A stretch of 64,000 nt of DNA from JAVBPE01 sp031549865 (GTDB lineage: Bacteria; Bacillota_I; Bacilli_A; Acholeplasmatales; Anaeroplasmataceae): the NCBI GenBank assembly GCA_031549865.1, contig JAVBPE010000014.1, positions 1 through 64,000 on the forward strand, written 5' to 3'. The notes under the pieces were generated by a model. That model had not been told where the DNA came from, made no database searches, and saw nothing but the letters and a program-made list of their open reading frames with translations. Within the stretch, counting starts at the first letter, position 1. Each line of letters starts with the position of its first letter. Made by a program: the position numbers and the translations under genes. This document shows, piece by piece, positions 26,668 through 36,222 of this stretch.

Positions 26668-27502
26668 TTGTCTTGTCTCCTTCGTCCTTTTTCTTATCCT
26701 TTGATTTAATAAAAGTTATTTGATCAAAGTTTAAATAACCAAATTTATCATGATTCAAATATTTAACTTTGCATGTTTTATTTAAAACATCACAGTTTAA
26801 AACTTTAGCTGCCCCTTCTTCAGTTTCCACAATATCACCAATATCTGGGGCTTGTTTTCTAAGTTCTTTATAAGTTTCATCTTCATAATTAATACAGCAT
26901 AGTAATTTACCACAGTTACCACTTATTTTAACTGGGTTTAAACTTAAATTTTGATTTTTAGCCATTTTAACACTAACATTTTCAAACTCTGTGATAAATG
27001 TTTGGCAACAAACAATTAATCCACAAGGTCCAATTCCACCAAAAGCTTTTGCTCCATCACGTGAACCAACCTGTCTAAGCTCAATACGCGTACGATATTC
27101 TTCAGCTAAATCTTTAACTAGATCTCTAAAATCAATGCGACCTTCAGATTCGAAATAAATAATCAACTTTGACTTATCTAATGTATATTCTGCACCTAAA
27201 ACCTTCATTTCAAGTTTATGTTTTTTCACATATATTTTGCAGCTTTGAATTATATCATTTTCACCAGCTTTATTATTTTCAAAATTTTTAACATCTTCAG
27301 GTGTTGCAATTCTTACAATATCCTTTAATTCCGTACTAAGCTCTTTAATATCCATTTCAACTGGATTACCTACAACAAAACCAAGTTCTAAACCTCTTAT
27401 TGTATTTACAACTACTTTATCGCCATCTTTTAAATCGAAATTAGCACATCCAAAGAAATATCTTTTACCAAGTGGTTTGAATTTTATTTTTATAGTTTTC
27501 AT
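26648..27502 (-). CDS. ricT: RicT/YaaT, PSP1 family regulatory iron-sulphur protein
   Basis: This is a PSP1 C-terminal domain protein. It carries the cysteine blocks CGLIVCCQTF (about 158-167) and GNCGKLLCCINYE (about 193-205) that in B. subtilis help bind [4Fe-4S] clusters in the RicAFT complex. That complex promotes RNase Y maturation of mRNAs and affects phosphorelay output. The 284-residue length and position directly after holB are typical. The short Lys/Asp-rich tail (KSKDKKKDEGDK) is variable in the family. No ricA or ricF is present in the window. Confidence 0.92.
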   Translation of the reverse strand: MKTIKIKFKPLGKRYFFGCANFDLKDGDKVVVNTIRGLELGFVVGNPVEMDIKELSTELKDIVRIATPEDVKNFENNKAGENDIIQSCKIYVKKHKLEMKVLGAEYTLDKSKLIIYFESEGRIDFRDLVKDLAEEYRTRIELRQVGSRDGAKAFGGIGPCGLIVCCQTFITEFENVSVKMAKNQNLSLNPVKISGNCGKLLCCINYEDETYKELRKQAPDIGDIVETEEGAAKVLNCDVLNKTCKVKYLNHDKFGYLNFDQITFIKSKDKKKDEGDKTNASSLE

Positions 27503-27509
27503 AATTACC

Positions 27510-28481
27510 TCATTTATATATATTTAAAATTAATTGATTCAAAATATTTTTAGACACAATATTTCGTTGTAATCTTAAAGATAATTTTAACATTAAATCT
27601 AAATTTTTTTGTATTTCTTCACTACTCTTTTTTTGTATTATTTTTTCATAATCCTTTTTTAAAGGAATTATAATTACATTTTCACTTCCAGATTTATATA
27701 ATAAAATATCTCTATAAGCAATTGTAATTAATTTCATAAAATTTGTTAAATATAAATTATTATTTAAAAAATTTTGGTGATTAATTAAAAACATTGCCGC
27801 TTCAACATCATTTTTTAATCTTATAAATTCTAAAAATAGATTAATAACTTTTTTCATATCTTCATCTTCATAAAATTTAATTATATCATTAATATTTGAT
27901 GATAATAAAGAATATATATAACTATCTTCTATCGTGAAATTAAAATTTAATAATTCTTTTTGAATAATTGATAAATCAATATCTTTAAAATTAATTATTT
28001 GACATCTACTTTTTATTGTAGGCAATACTTGATTTATGTTCTCGGCCAAGAATATACCATATGTTGCTTCCTTATTATCTGGTTCTTCAATAAACTTTAA
28101 TAGTTTATTTTGAGCTTGTGTATTCGCAATATCTATCCCATCAATTATATAGATTCTTGGACCATCAACTAAAGATGTTTTTGAAAATTCTTCATGTAAA
28201 TTCTCTATTTGTTCAACAGTAATAACCGTTTTGTTTTCGGCTTTTTCAATGTAATAAACATTTAAGTGATTGTTATTTAAAATACTTTTACAATCATTAC
28301 AATTTAAGCAACCATGTTCTTTACAATAAAAGAAGGTTGAAAAGTAAAAAGCTATTTCCTTTTTACCAACGCCTTTTGCACCATGAAATAAATATGCATG
28401 CGATAAGCGATTTTTTTCATATGAACTTTTAAGTAATCCAACAGCATCATGCTGTGAATTTAAAAAACTTTTAATGTCCAT
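27510..28481 (-). CDS. holB: DNA polymerase III delta' subunit
   Basis: Delta' is part of the clamp loader that opens the beta clamp for replication. The P-loop region FHGAKGVGKKE (about 33-43), a four-cysteine zinc module (CKEHGCLNCNDC, about 53-64) and the SRC motif (KSRCQIINF) are all visible. It is 323 residues, close to the family norm, with a divergent C-terminal collar domain as expected. It sits 12 nt after tmk. Confidence 0.92.
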   Translation of the reverse strand: MDIKSFLNSQHDAVGLLKSSYEKNRLSHAYLFHGAKGVGKKEIAFYFSTFFYCKEHGCLNCNDCKSILNNNHLNVYYIEKAENKTVITVEQIENLHEEFSKTSLVDGPRIYIIDGIDIANTQAQNKLLKFIEEPDNKEATYGIFLAENINQVLPTIKSRCQIINFKDIDLSIIQKELLNFNFTIEDSYIYSLLSSNINDIIKFYEDEDMKKVINLFLEFIRLKNDVEAAMFLINHQNFLNNNLYLTNFMKLITIAYRDILLYKSGSENVIIIPLKKDYEKIIQKKSSEEIQKNLDLMLKLSLRLQRNIVSKNILNQLILNIYK

Positions 28482-28493
28482 ATTCTCTCCTTT

Positions 28494-29111
28494 TTATTCT
28501 AAAAATTTTAATACTACATCATGCACATCCATCATTACTTTATCTAATCCTTGATTACCATTGATTTTAACGACCCTATTTGGATACATCTCACATACCT
28601 TCATATACCCCTCATATACTCTATTATGAAAATCCATGCTTTCTAAATCAAGACGATCTATTTTTTCTCTATTATTCAAACGAGCCATCGCTATTTCAGG
28701 TTTAACATCGATAAAAATCGTTAAATCAGGCATATATTTTAAAGCAAAAGCATTAGCATTTAAAACTTCTTCCATCCCAATATTTCTAGCATAACCTTGA
28801 TATGCTAGTGATGAATCAACATAGCGATCACATAAGATTACTTTATTTGCTTCTAATGCTGGCAAAACTTTTTCTTTTAAGTGTTGAATACGACTTGCAG
28901 CATATAATAATGTTTCAGTTTCTTCTGTCATTGCGATATTATCAACATTTAAAATAACTTCTCTAATTTGTTCTGCAATTTTAGAACCACCTGGTTCTCT
29001 AGAAGTAATGACATCATAACCATTTGCTTGTAAATATTCTGATAGAACTTGAATTATAGAAGTTTTTCCACTTCCTTCTCCACCTTCAAATGTAATAAAT
29101 TTTCCACTCAT
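28494..29111 (-). CDS. tmk: Thymidylate kinase
   Basis: Tmk phosphorylates dTMP to dTDP. It has the P-loop FEGGEGSGKTS (about 8-18), the DR[YF] block DRYVDSSLAYQG near 93-104, the substrate segment SREPGGSKIAEQIR, and a lid without the extra arginine cluster of E. coli type I enzymes. It is 205 residues, normal. It is the first gene of the operon that runs to 23634. Confidence 0.96.
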   Translation of the reverse strand: MSGKFITFEGGEGSGKTSIIQVLSEYLQANGYDVITSREPGGSKIAEQIREVILNVDNIAMTEETETLLYAASRIQHLKEKVLPALEANKVILCDRYVDSSLAYQGYARNIGMEEVLNANAFALKYMPDLTIFIDVKPEIAMARLNNREKIDRLDLESMDFHNRVYEGYMKVCEMYPNRVVKINGNQGLDKVMMDVHDVVLKFLE

Positions 29112-29149
29112 AAAATATACCTCTATTGAACATATTAATTCTTAGTATT

Positions 29150-29178
29150 ATTATACTATAATATTGGTTTTAATAAAA
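29150..29178 (-). promoter_or_regulatory. Predicted promoter of the tmk operon
   Basis: TATAAT (29150-29155) with TTTTAT (29173-29178) at 17 bp on the minus strand. The -35 is weak. Confidence 0.5.
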
Positions 29179-29210
29179 GACGAAATTAATTATATTGAAA
29201 TTAATTACAA

Positions 29211-29251
29211 TATAAAAAGGTGTCATTCATCGTTAGGATATATGACACCTT
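29211..29251 (-). terminator. Terminator of the RHS module
   Basis: A perfect 10-bp stem AAGGTGTCAT/ATGACACCTT (29217-29226 with 29242-29251) is followed on the minus strand by TTTTTATA. It lies about 240 nt after the RHS stop. Between 29253 and 29488 I see no gene, only AT-rich sequence with short stop-ridden frames; it may be a remnant of a lost 3' cassette. Confidence 0.75.
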
Positions 29252-29488
29252 CTAAATTCAAAGTACTAAATTCTTAAATTCTCTTATTTATCTATTTTTT
29301 ATTGATAGTCCAGACAACAATAATCTCGTAAAAACTAACATTATTTTCGAAACAGTAAAACATGTATACCTAATGTAAATTTACTTATTTATGGTGAAAA
29401 TTCAGATACTATTATAGAGCAAATTTTATTATTACCATAATTAAAAAACATTCTTAATATAAAAACATATTTTTCTCTTTGTTAAATC

Positions 29489-32400
29489 CTATTTATTTTC
29501 TCTTAATGAATTTGCACTTTGGAAAGAATAATATGCAAAATAACCAGATGTTCCTATACCTACAGAAGATATTTTAATACTATCAATAAATTTTTCAATC
29601 CATTTTTCTCCTGTTGTTATACCAGCTACGGCCATACCAATATATACTGCAGAATTTGTTAATGCACTTATGCCCCCTTGCATCAACACAGGTTTTAATT
29701 CAACATTTCCATATGAAATTATTTGCCCAATAGTATTTCCAATTGCACCACCTACAAAGCCTATTCCGGCAGTAATAATTAATCCACCTATACCACCCGT
29801 TGCTAATCCAATTGCAACACCAGTCGTGCCTATTACACCATCTATAAAACCACCGGTAAATGCTCCCCAAAAACTTTCAGACTCTATTTTACTAGAAGCT
29901 GCAGCCAGACCATTAACTGCTCCACTTGCTAAAATACCGGCTATAATTAGTAACATTATTGGAAAATGTCCATCAGGGTCTACCATCATCACAGGATTAT
30001 TCTTACAATAACAATATAAATTAAGTCCATTAATAGAACTAGGATCCAAGTAATCAAGGCTATCTGCAGTAATAAATCTACAAATCTCACTATCATAATA
30101 TCTTGAATTTAAATAATATAATTTAGTTTCTGTATCATAAAAATAACTTCTATATCTTATTGGATTTATGTTACCTATAGTTGCAGCATTTTCATCAAGT
30201 ACACCAGCACCATCATATACTTTATGATTCCCCCAAGCATCATATCTATATTCTGCTTGAATGACATTGTCTTTTGTTATATAAATAACATTTCCTAAAA
30301 TATCTTTCACATAATAATAATGATCAGTTTTACCAGAAGTCGTCACTGTAAAATTACTTATTCCAGTTAAATCATAAAAATATTCAAGCGTCATCCCTGA
30401 TCTATGCTCTCTAACTAGATTATCGCCTATGTAAGTATATTCAATATTATTATATGATGAAATTGAAGTTGGAACTGTTTTTACAGTTCTTTTGCCTAAA
30501 GAATCGTATGCGAAACTAATTTCACCAATTTTTGTTACCCTGTTTTTATTATCATATCTTACTTCTTTATTATCAATTTTACTTGGATTTAAATTATCTC
30601 CATCATAAGTAAACTCCTTAAGATAATAATCATCAACAGGCATTCCTCTATAACGGTTTAAACTATCATAATCTAATACCACTTCATCGCTTACTCTTGA
30701 TGTTAAAAGATTTGAAGTAATTCTGACTAAATTTCCATTACTATTATAGGCATATCCATATCTCATACCCAGTTTTTCATTTTCTTCGCCTACTACTTGA
30801 TTTTGATTATCATATATATATGTAATTTTTTTTGTTTCTTGATAATTTATTCCATCAATATGCCCACGATTCATAATAATATCTTTAATATTACCTAAAG
30901 AATAATTATAATTAATCACTATAGTATCATTTAAATTGTCACTTAAACTTAAACTTTCTTTAATTATATTATCTTTTTCATAAGAATACTCTTTTGTGCT
31001 TTCATTATTAGTAGCTTTTTCACTTACTATACTACTTACTATACTACTTAATCTACCATCTAATCGATAATAATATTTTTTCTTATATTTTGTATAGTTT
31101 AAATAATTTTTTACTTCCAAATTATTACTTCCATATGAAGTTTCTATGATTTGTTTTTTATCGTTATATACTTCAAGCAAGTCTTGGCTTTTCGTATTAT
31201 ATATATAATTTGTTACTTTAAATGAAATATTTTCATTATTATTAATAATATAATTATTAAGACTTGACTTACTAACTTTTGAACTTGAAATTATTGTATT
31301 GTAACTACTTGATTCAGAATTATTATTAATTTTTTTATATCCTATTTGTTCCTCATCTTCAAATAAATATTCATATTTCATTTTTTCACTATGATCATTT
31401 ATTGCAATAATCTTACTCAATGATTTACTTTCGTTTGGATAATCATATTCAAATGTTAGTCTTGTTACACCACTATTTTTTTCTTCTATCAATTGTCCAT
31501 ATTTATTATAGATTTTGGTAATTGATCCTCTATTTTTTAAAGTATCAGAGTAGATGTCATTACTAGCCATCACTTCATGTTTTGTATTTTTTAATAAATT
31601 TTTTGTTTTTAAATTTGAAGTAGAAAGTTTATAAGTTTGTGTTTCTAAATCTAAATCATTTGAAATTTCAAAATAACAATTATTAGCATATGTTAGAGTT
31701 GTCTTATTTTGAAGTAAATCATATTCAATCTTGTTTTCATATAGTAAATTAGTGTCTTGATAAGTAGAATTTTTATTGTTTACTTTTTTTAGTCTATTAC
31801 TATAATCATATGTATGAGTAGTTTTTCTACCTTGATTTACACATGTAACAAAATAATTTTTTTCCGAATCATAACCATAATCATATATTATTTCTTCTTC
31901 ATTTGCTTTTACATATCGTTCTTCATCTAATCCTTCTTCAGTTTCAACTTCATATGAATATTTAATCTCTTTATAGATGTTTTCACCTACACCATCATAA
32001 ATATAATCAAAAGCTACATATGGTATATTATTTCCTCTTCCTAAATATGATTTAGAAGTCATATAGCCATATTCTGGATTATAAGAATAATGCGTTGAAC
32101 CAAAATCAGTGTCTTCTCGCATCGTTCTATTATATTTATTTACTAATGAATATTTTAAACTTTTTTGTTTATAAACAAATTTCCCATTTTTATAATTATC
32201 ATAATCTGCTTCATATTCTGTGGTTACATTTAAAATAGTATTACTATCATTTTGGGGTATAAAATGTCTTTTTATTAATGTTTTTCTATTTAAGCTTAAT
32301 TGCTTATAACAAATTTTTTCATATTTTAAATCAATAAGATTAGTTATATTCTTAATTTCTAATTTAATATCGCTAACATCACTTAATCTTTTTTTACCAT

Positions 32401-34051
32401 CATTATAGATAAGATAATTCCTTCCATTATACATATTTTTAGCATTCGCAAAGATATCACTTTCTGTTAAGTAATTGACACTATTAAGAATAATGGGATT
32501 ACTATAATCAACTAATTCTATTTTTAAAGCATCTAATAAACTTGACTGCATACCATTTGAATCATCATTATTAAATGTAAGAAATGAATTTGTACACACA
32601 TTAAATCGAATATTTGTAATATAAAAAACTCCCGTACCAGATGTTTTAAAGCCAATTTTATTGAAGTGACTATTTAGATAAAGTATTGGAAAATAAAGAG
32701 GCATTTCAATATACACATATGTATTATTTGCATTTATATCAAGATATTTGTGTGCTTCAACATAATTTGATTGACTATTGGTTGAATAAAATTGTATATC
32801 TAATTTAAGTTGCTCATCATCATCTAAAATACCGTTATATTTAAACCAAAAACTTATTACTCCATACTGACAATCTATCTTTTGTTCTTTTACATTTAAA
32901 ATCTGATAACCATTATTTATATTAATTAATTTAAATGATGAATGACCATTTATTTTTTCACTTTCTGTTACAATATGAGAATCTGTTATATCTTCAATAC
33001 TGTCTTTAGAATCTTTTTGTAGTGTAAATAAGTTTCCATTTACCACTTCAAAGACGGATTTAACCTCTTTATTAGAATTTAAATAATATCGCAATTTTAT
33101 GCCCTTTTCATTTATAGTTTCTGTATAATAATTGCCATAAACTATATCTGTATATGTTATACTTCTTCGTTCACATTTTTTACTTGTTAATTTTTGACTT
33201 ATATTTTCTTCTATTTCTTTATTTAAAAAAGGCATTCCATCTAACATATATCCAATCACTTTGCTTATTTTGGAATATGTTTCTATAACCTTTACTATTC
33301 TATTATCTTCATATGTCAACTCAATAGTTTTACTATCATCTAAACTTGTAATAGAAATTAATCTATCCAAATTATCATATTTAAAAATAGTTCCACCTAT
33401 AATTTTAGAATTTTGATATAAAACAATATTTGTTAATTTTTTATTATTATAATAAAAATTCTTGCGACATATTTCTGTTGGATCAACTACGACCATACTG
33501 CTAAGTAAATTGTTTAAGTATTCAAACATTATTTTGCGATCGGTTTTTCTTGTATCATAAACAGATATATATTTATCATTTAATTCATACATTTTATCGA
33601 TTCTTTTTGAATCACTAACTTTAGTGCTACTAGAAAATAGCCTGCCATTAGAGGCAAAATATAATCTTTTTTCATTATCATCTTCTAAATAATTTAAATT
33701 ATTATTTGTTTTTTTCAAAACCAGTCCATATCCTGTAGTATCATAAAGTTCTAAATTAATCATTGATTCTAAAGGACATAAATCTCCTACGGCATCTATG
33801 TAGTATTTTTTTCCACTTATTTCCTTTATTCGCTGATCGATATCTAGTTTAAATCCCTCTCCATAATAATCATTATCTATACTACTATTATAAACATGAC
33901 ACACTCCTAAATTGTAATTATTTGAACCAATTTCTAAATCTTTTTCTATATAGATCACTCTACCATTTGAGATACTTACTTTTAATATCCCATTACCAAC
34001 GTTATATTCTACAAAACCTTCTTTTGCATTTCTGATTCTATTTACCACCAT
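29489..34051 (-). CDS. Giant RHS/YD-repeat protein with glycine-rich membrane-active C-terminus
   Basis: This 1520-residue protein is made mostly of YD/RHS-type repeats. A carbohydrate-binding-like sandwich covers about 370-490 (ISFWFKYNG). The RHS-associated core is at about 1210-1364 (YYLNSRYYDSEICRFITADS, then NPVMMVDPDG). In polymorphic toxins the core forms a cocoon around a variable toxic tip. Here the last 156 residues are hydrophobic with many glycines (GGFIDGVIG, ATGGIGGLI, GFVGGAIGN), with no known enzyme motif. The tip may therefore insert into membranes, or a toxin cassette beyond it may have been lost. There is no signal peptide. AAAAGGAG precedes the ATG. It follows holin-like and tail-fibre-like genes in one transcription unit. 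Confidence 0.85.
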   Translation of the reverse strand: MVVNRIRNAKEGFVEYNVGNGILKVSISNGRVIYIEKDLEIGSNNYNLGVCHVYNSSIDNDYYGEGFKLDIDQRIKEISGKKYYIDAVGDLCPLESMINLELYDTTGYGLVLKKTNNNLNYLEDDNEKRLYFASNGRLFSSSTKVSDSKRIDKMYELNDKYISVYDTRKTDRKIMFEYLNNLLSSMVVVDPTEICRKNFYYNNKKLTNIVLYQNSKIIGGTIFKYDNLDRLISITSLDDSKTIELTYEDNRIVKVIETYSKISKVIGYMLDGMPFLNKEIEENISQKLTSKKCERRSITYTDIVYGNYYTETINEKGIKLRYYLNSNKEVKSVFEVVNGNLFTLQKDSKDSIEDITDSHIVTESEKINGHSSFKLININNGYQILNVKEQKIDCQYGVISFWFKYNGILDDDEQLKLDIQFYSTNSQSNYVEAHKYLDINANNTYVYIEMPLYFPILYLNSHFNKIGFKTSGTGVFYITNIRFNVCTNSFLTFNNDDSNGMQSSLLDALKIELVDYSNPIILNSVNYLTESDIFANAKNMYNGRNYLIYNDGKKRLSDVSDIKLEIKNITNLIDLKYEKICYKQLSLNRKTLIKRHFIPQNDSNTILNVTTEYEADYDNYKNGKFVYKQKSLKYSLVNKYNRTMREDTDFGSTHYSYNPEYGYMTSKSYLGRGNNIPYVAFDYIYDGVGENIYKEIKYSYEVETEEGLDEERYVKANEEEIIYDYGYDSEKNYFVTCVNQGRKTTHTYDYSNRLKKVNNKNSTYQDTNLLYENKIEYDLLQNKTTLTYANNCYFEISNDLDLETQTYKLSTSNLKTKNLLKNTKHEVMASNDIYSDTLKNRGSITKIYNKYGQLIEEKNSGVTRLTFEYDYPNESKSLSKIIAINDHSEKMKYEYLFEDEEQIGYKKINNNSESSSYNTIISSSKVSKSSLNNYIINNNENISFKVTNYIYNTKSQDLLEVYNDKKQIIETSYGSNNLEVKNYLNYTKYKKKYYYRLDGRLSSIVSSIVSEKATNNESTKEYSYEKDNIIKESLSLSDNLNDTIVINYNYSLGNIKDIIMNRGHIDGINYQETKKITYIYDNQNQVVGEENEKLGMRYGYAYNSNGNLVRITSNLLTSRVSDEVVLDYDSLNRYRGMPVDDYYLKEFTYDGDNLNPSKIDNKEVRYDNKNRVTKIGEISFAYDSLGKRTVKTVPTSISSYNNIEYTYIGDNLVREHRSGMTLEYFYDLTGISNFTVTTSGKTDHYYYVKDILGNVIYITKDNVIQAEYRYDAWGNHKVYDGAGVLDENAATIGNINPIRYRSYFYDTETKLYYLNSRYYDSEICRFITADSLDYLDPSSINGLNLYCYCKNNPVMMVDPDGHFPIMLLIIAGILASGAVNGLAAASSKIESESFWGAFTGGFIDGVIGTTGVAIGLATGGIGGLIITAGIGFVGGAIGNTIGQIISYGNVELKPVLMQGGISALTNSAVYIGMAVAGITTGEKWIEKFIDSIKISSVGIGTSGYFAYYSFQSANSLRENK

Positions 34052-34134
34052 TTTTCACTCCTTTTCTTTTTAAATATGTGTTTATTATATTAAGACTTAT
34101 ACTTATTATTTTTTTAATTTTTTTGGCAACCATT

Positions 34135-34485
34135 TTATGTTTCTAACCATGGTTTATTTATTTTTTTTCGATTTACATCTTTAGTTAAACTAATCATTTC
34201 TTCTAATTGCTTAGTTATTTCAATTTCGTCTAAACTAATCTTTTCACCTATTGCATATTGTCTTATTTTTGTCAAAACATATTCTTTTTTTTCTATGCCT
34301 GTATAGTTAATAAATAATTCCGCTTCTTTGATGTAAGGTATTAGTTTGTTTGTGATTAATATCATTTCTAACGCTTTTTCTTTAACTTTTTTATTTTTAG
34401 AAAAACGATATAGATATGTTAATAAGGTTATTAGGAGTCCACATATTGCACTTATTAGGGAGATTATTATTTTTAGTTCTTCCAT
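34135..34485 (-). CDS. Small membrane protein resembling LL-H-type phage holins
   Basis: It has 116 residues: one N-terminal TM helix (about 5-26), then a charged helical tail with GIEKKEYVLTKIRQYA and an acidic ending before KPWLET. The TM-plus-tail layout and the KKEYVL segment recall Holin_LLH proteins of phages. The tail-fibre-like gene upstream supports phage ancestry. A holin would let a protein without a signal peptide, such as the RHS product, leave the cell; this is inference. It starts 2 nt from the preceding stop. Confidence 0.45.
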   Translation of the reverse strand: MEELKIIISLISAICGLLITLLTYLYRFSKNKKVKEKALEMILITNKLIPYIKEAELFINYTGIEKKEYVLTKIRQYAIGEKISLDEIEITKQLEEMISLTKDVNRKKINKPWLET

Positions 34486-34486
34486 A

Positions 34487-35794
34487 TTATTTATATCCTA
34501 TTATTTTTATATTGAAAAATTCTCCTATTGCCAGTGTGCTTCCACTCCACCCTTTACTATAAGCTCTTATTGAAACATTACTTCCAACTATATTTCCTTC
34601 TACAAAATTGCATCCATAACTATTGCAGCTAATCATAAAACTGAAACTATTGTAATATAAATCACTTCCACTATTTGGTTTAATACTTATTTCACCACAT
34701 CCATGATTATTAAAGAAATAACTTCTTGATTGGTCATCATTTTCTTCCTCTACAACAGTTTCGATATAAATTTTGATAGATTTATATCCAGCATTATATA
34801 AATTCGTATTGCAATTTATGGTGAATAATTGATTCAATCTTTTATATTCCCCATCATATAATAAAGTACCTACATCTTTATGACTTATGGCACTTGCTAG
34901 ATATGGTGTAATATTTGTTATAGTTAGATTTGTTTGATCGTCTTTTCTTACATAATTGTTCAAATCATTTAATTCAACTAATTTATAACTAGATCCATTT
35001 TTAAATATATTACCTAATTTGTCTATTTTGAAAACAGTTTTATTCTCAGGAATATAAGTAAATTGGACTTTATCTTCATAACACTGCATTCTGAAATTAT
35101 TACTTCCATATGAAGCCGTTGATAAATTGGTATTACAATTAAATTTTCCTCCATTTACGTCGATATATGAATATATTGAAGTACTAGTTCCTTCTGGAAT
35201 ATACTTAAATGAAATTTGGTTATCTCTAAATCTTACGCTTTCTTTTCCCTTATGATATAAATCTATTCCATCATTTCTAATATCCATATATGTTGTTCTA
35301 TCTGTGGTATTTAAAGCATCCGTATCAGAAAGTGTTGGTCTTGCACCAATTTTTGCCCTTACAGCATACATTTTCATTTCTTTATCTTTATTATAATATT
35401 CTAAATGCTTGCTATTGGCATAAGTTATGCCTGAGGCTGCAACATAGTTTAGATTAGCAGTATCTATATCAGGTAAATCTGTAAGTTTATACTTTGTTTT
35501 TTTCTTTCCAGCTGGAAATACCCAAATATCGCCATTTTTGTCTCCAACTATCTTATTGCGTGTACTGTCATATTCTACAGTATCAATATTTTCTGCATTA
35601 GAAAATAATAATTCTTCATCTCTCCAATTGATAGTCTCAAGGATACTTGTGGTTATTAAATCACCATTTTCAGTTACATTATTTAATGCTTCTTCTATTA
35701 ATACATTTTCTTGGCTGATGAAATCACCATTTGCGGCTACATGCGTAATTTTCATTAAATTTGGATTGTTTCTTTTTCTAAAATTTATTTTCAT
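34487..35794 (-). CDS. Phage tail-fibre/baseplate-like protein
   Basis: This 435-residue beta-rich protein has internally similar blocks: RFRDNQISFKYIPEGTS at about 195-211 and EDKVQFTYIPENKTVFKID at about 240-258. These are followed by NDLNNYVRKDDQTNLTI and a C-terminal sandwich. Blocks of this type with repeated short strands occur in tail fibres and receptor-binding proteins of Firmicutes phages. I do not recognise a specific family. GGAG precedes the ATG. It heads the fibre/holin/RHS unit. No other tail, sheath or tube gene is present, so this is not a full tailocin. Confidence 0.5.
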   Translation of the reverse strand: MKINFRKRNNPNLMKITHVAANGDFISQENVLIEEALNNVTENGDLITTSILETINWRDEELLFSNAENIDTVEYDSTRNKIVGDKNGDIWVFPAGKKKTKYKLTDLPDIDTANLNYVAASGITYANSKHLEYYNKDKEMKMYAVRAKIGARPTLSDTDALNTTDRTTYMDIRNDGIDLYHKGKESVRFRDNQISFKYIPEGTSTSIYSYIDVNGGKFNCNTNLSTASYGSNNFRMQCYEDKVQFTYIPENKTVFKIDKLGNIFKNGSSYKLVELNDLNNYVRKDDQTNLTITNITPYLASAISHKDVGTLLYDGEYKRLNQLFTINCNTNLYNAGYKSIKIYIETVVEEENDDQSRSYFFNNHGCGEISIKPNSGSDLYYNSFSFMISCNSYGCNFVEGNIVGSNVSIRAYSKGWSGSTLAIGEFFNIKIIGYK

Positions 35795-35892
35795 TTTCTT
35801 TTCTCCTTTTTAAAATTTTTAGAAATATATTAATACCTATTTTTTTATCTTGCTTATCTCCCTCAATTCCTTGTTTATGGCGCCTTATAATT

Positions 35893-35921
35893 TCTATATT
35901 ACATTTTTTTTAAAAAATCAA
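35893..35921 (-). promoter_or_regulatory. Predicted promoter of the fibre-holin-RHS unit
   Basis: TTGATT (35916-35921) and TATAGA (35893-35898) on the minus strand at 17 bp. The -35 touches a dyad AAAAGGG/CCCTTTT (35921-35945) shared with the divergent RNA promoter. On the minus strand this dyad plus its T-rich flank could alternatively be a terminator. Confidence 0.45.
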
Positions 35922-35943
35922 AAAGGGATAATTTTTACCCCTT

Positions 35944-35970
35944 TTGAAACAATTATTTTTATGATATAAT
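35944..35970 (+). promoter_or_regulatory. Promoter of the structured RNA gene
   Basis: An extended -10 TGATATAAT (35962-35970) is preceded by TTGAAA (35944-35949) at 15 bp, or TTTTGA at 17 bp. It reads rightwards into a region without any protein gene on the plus strand. Confidence 0.65.
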
Positions 35971-35978
35971 GTTTTTTT

Positions 35979-36220
35979 ACTTTAGAAATAACACGCGTAA
36001 AAACACGCAGTTTTGCCTTTACCCTATGAGGATATTACTTCACTGACCCTGAAGGGTTACGTGAAAAGCCTGACAACTTTGGTACCCTATTTTTAGTTAT
36101 GATTTGAGAGGTTTTTGCTGATTAGTCTGTGATAACGGGGGTATTAGTATAAATGCCCCGTTACAGTGAAAAAGACAAAAAAAGGATAAACTTATTAATT
36201 GTTTATCCTCTTATATATTT
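35979..36220 (+). ncRNA. Structured non-coding RNA gene, about 240 nt; possibly raiA-type
   Basis: The region has higher GC than its surroundings and many hairpins. TTCAC-tg-ACCC-TGAA-GGGT-tac-GTGAA lies at 36039-36065 and TAACGGGG/CCCCGTTA at 36133-36163. A terminator stem AGGATAAAC/GTTTATCCT is at 36182-36208. It has its own strong promoter and no convincing ORF. Conserved-looking single-stranded blocks (GCCTGACAACTTTGG and GCTGATTAG) suggest a known large RNA class. The Firmicutes raiA motif fits in size and character, but I name it from memory with low certainty. 6S RNA seems less likely because the two ends do not pair. Confidence 0.55.
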
Positions 36221-36222
36221 TT
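36174..36222. terminator. Bidirectional terminator between the ncRNA and the 36.2-38.1 kb genes
   Basis: The stem 36182-36190/36200-36208 is followed on plus by CTTATATATTTTTTT and on minus by TTTTTTTGTC. It stops both the RNA gene and the converging minus-strand transcript. Confidence 0.8.

Noticed and set aside
29253..29488. Possible orphan gene after the RHS gene
   Set aside because: All frames have frequent stops and there is no start with a ribosome-binding site; noted only as a possible lost cassette.
35979..36220. 6S RNA, tmRNA, SRP RNA or RNase P RNA
   Set aside because: The two ends do not pair as in 6S RNA. No tag-peptide/tRNA-like ends, no GGAAG SRP tetraloop region and no RNase P core (GAGGAAAGUCC) were found.
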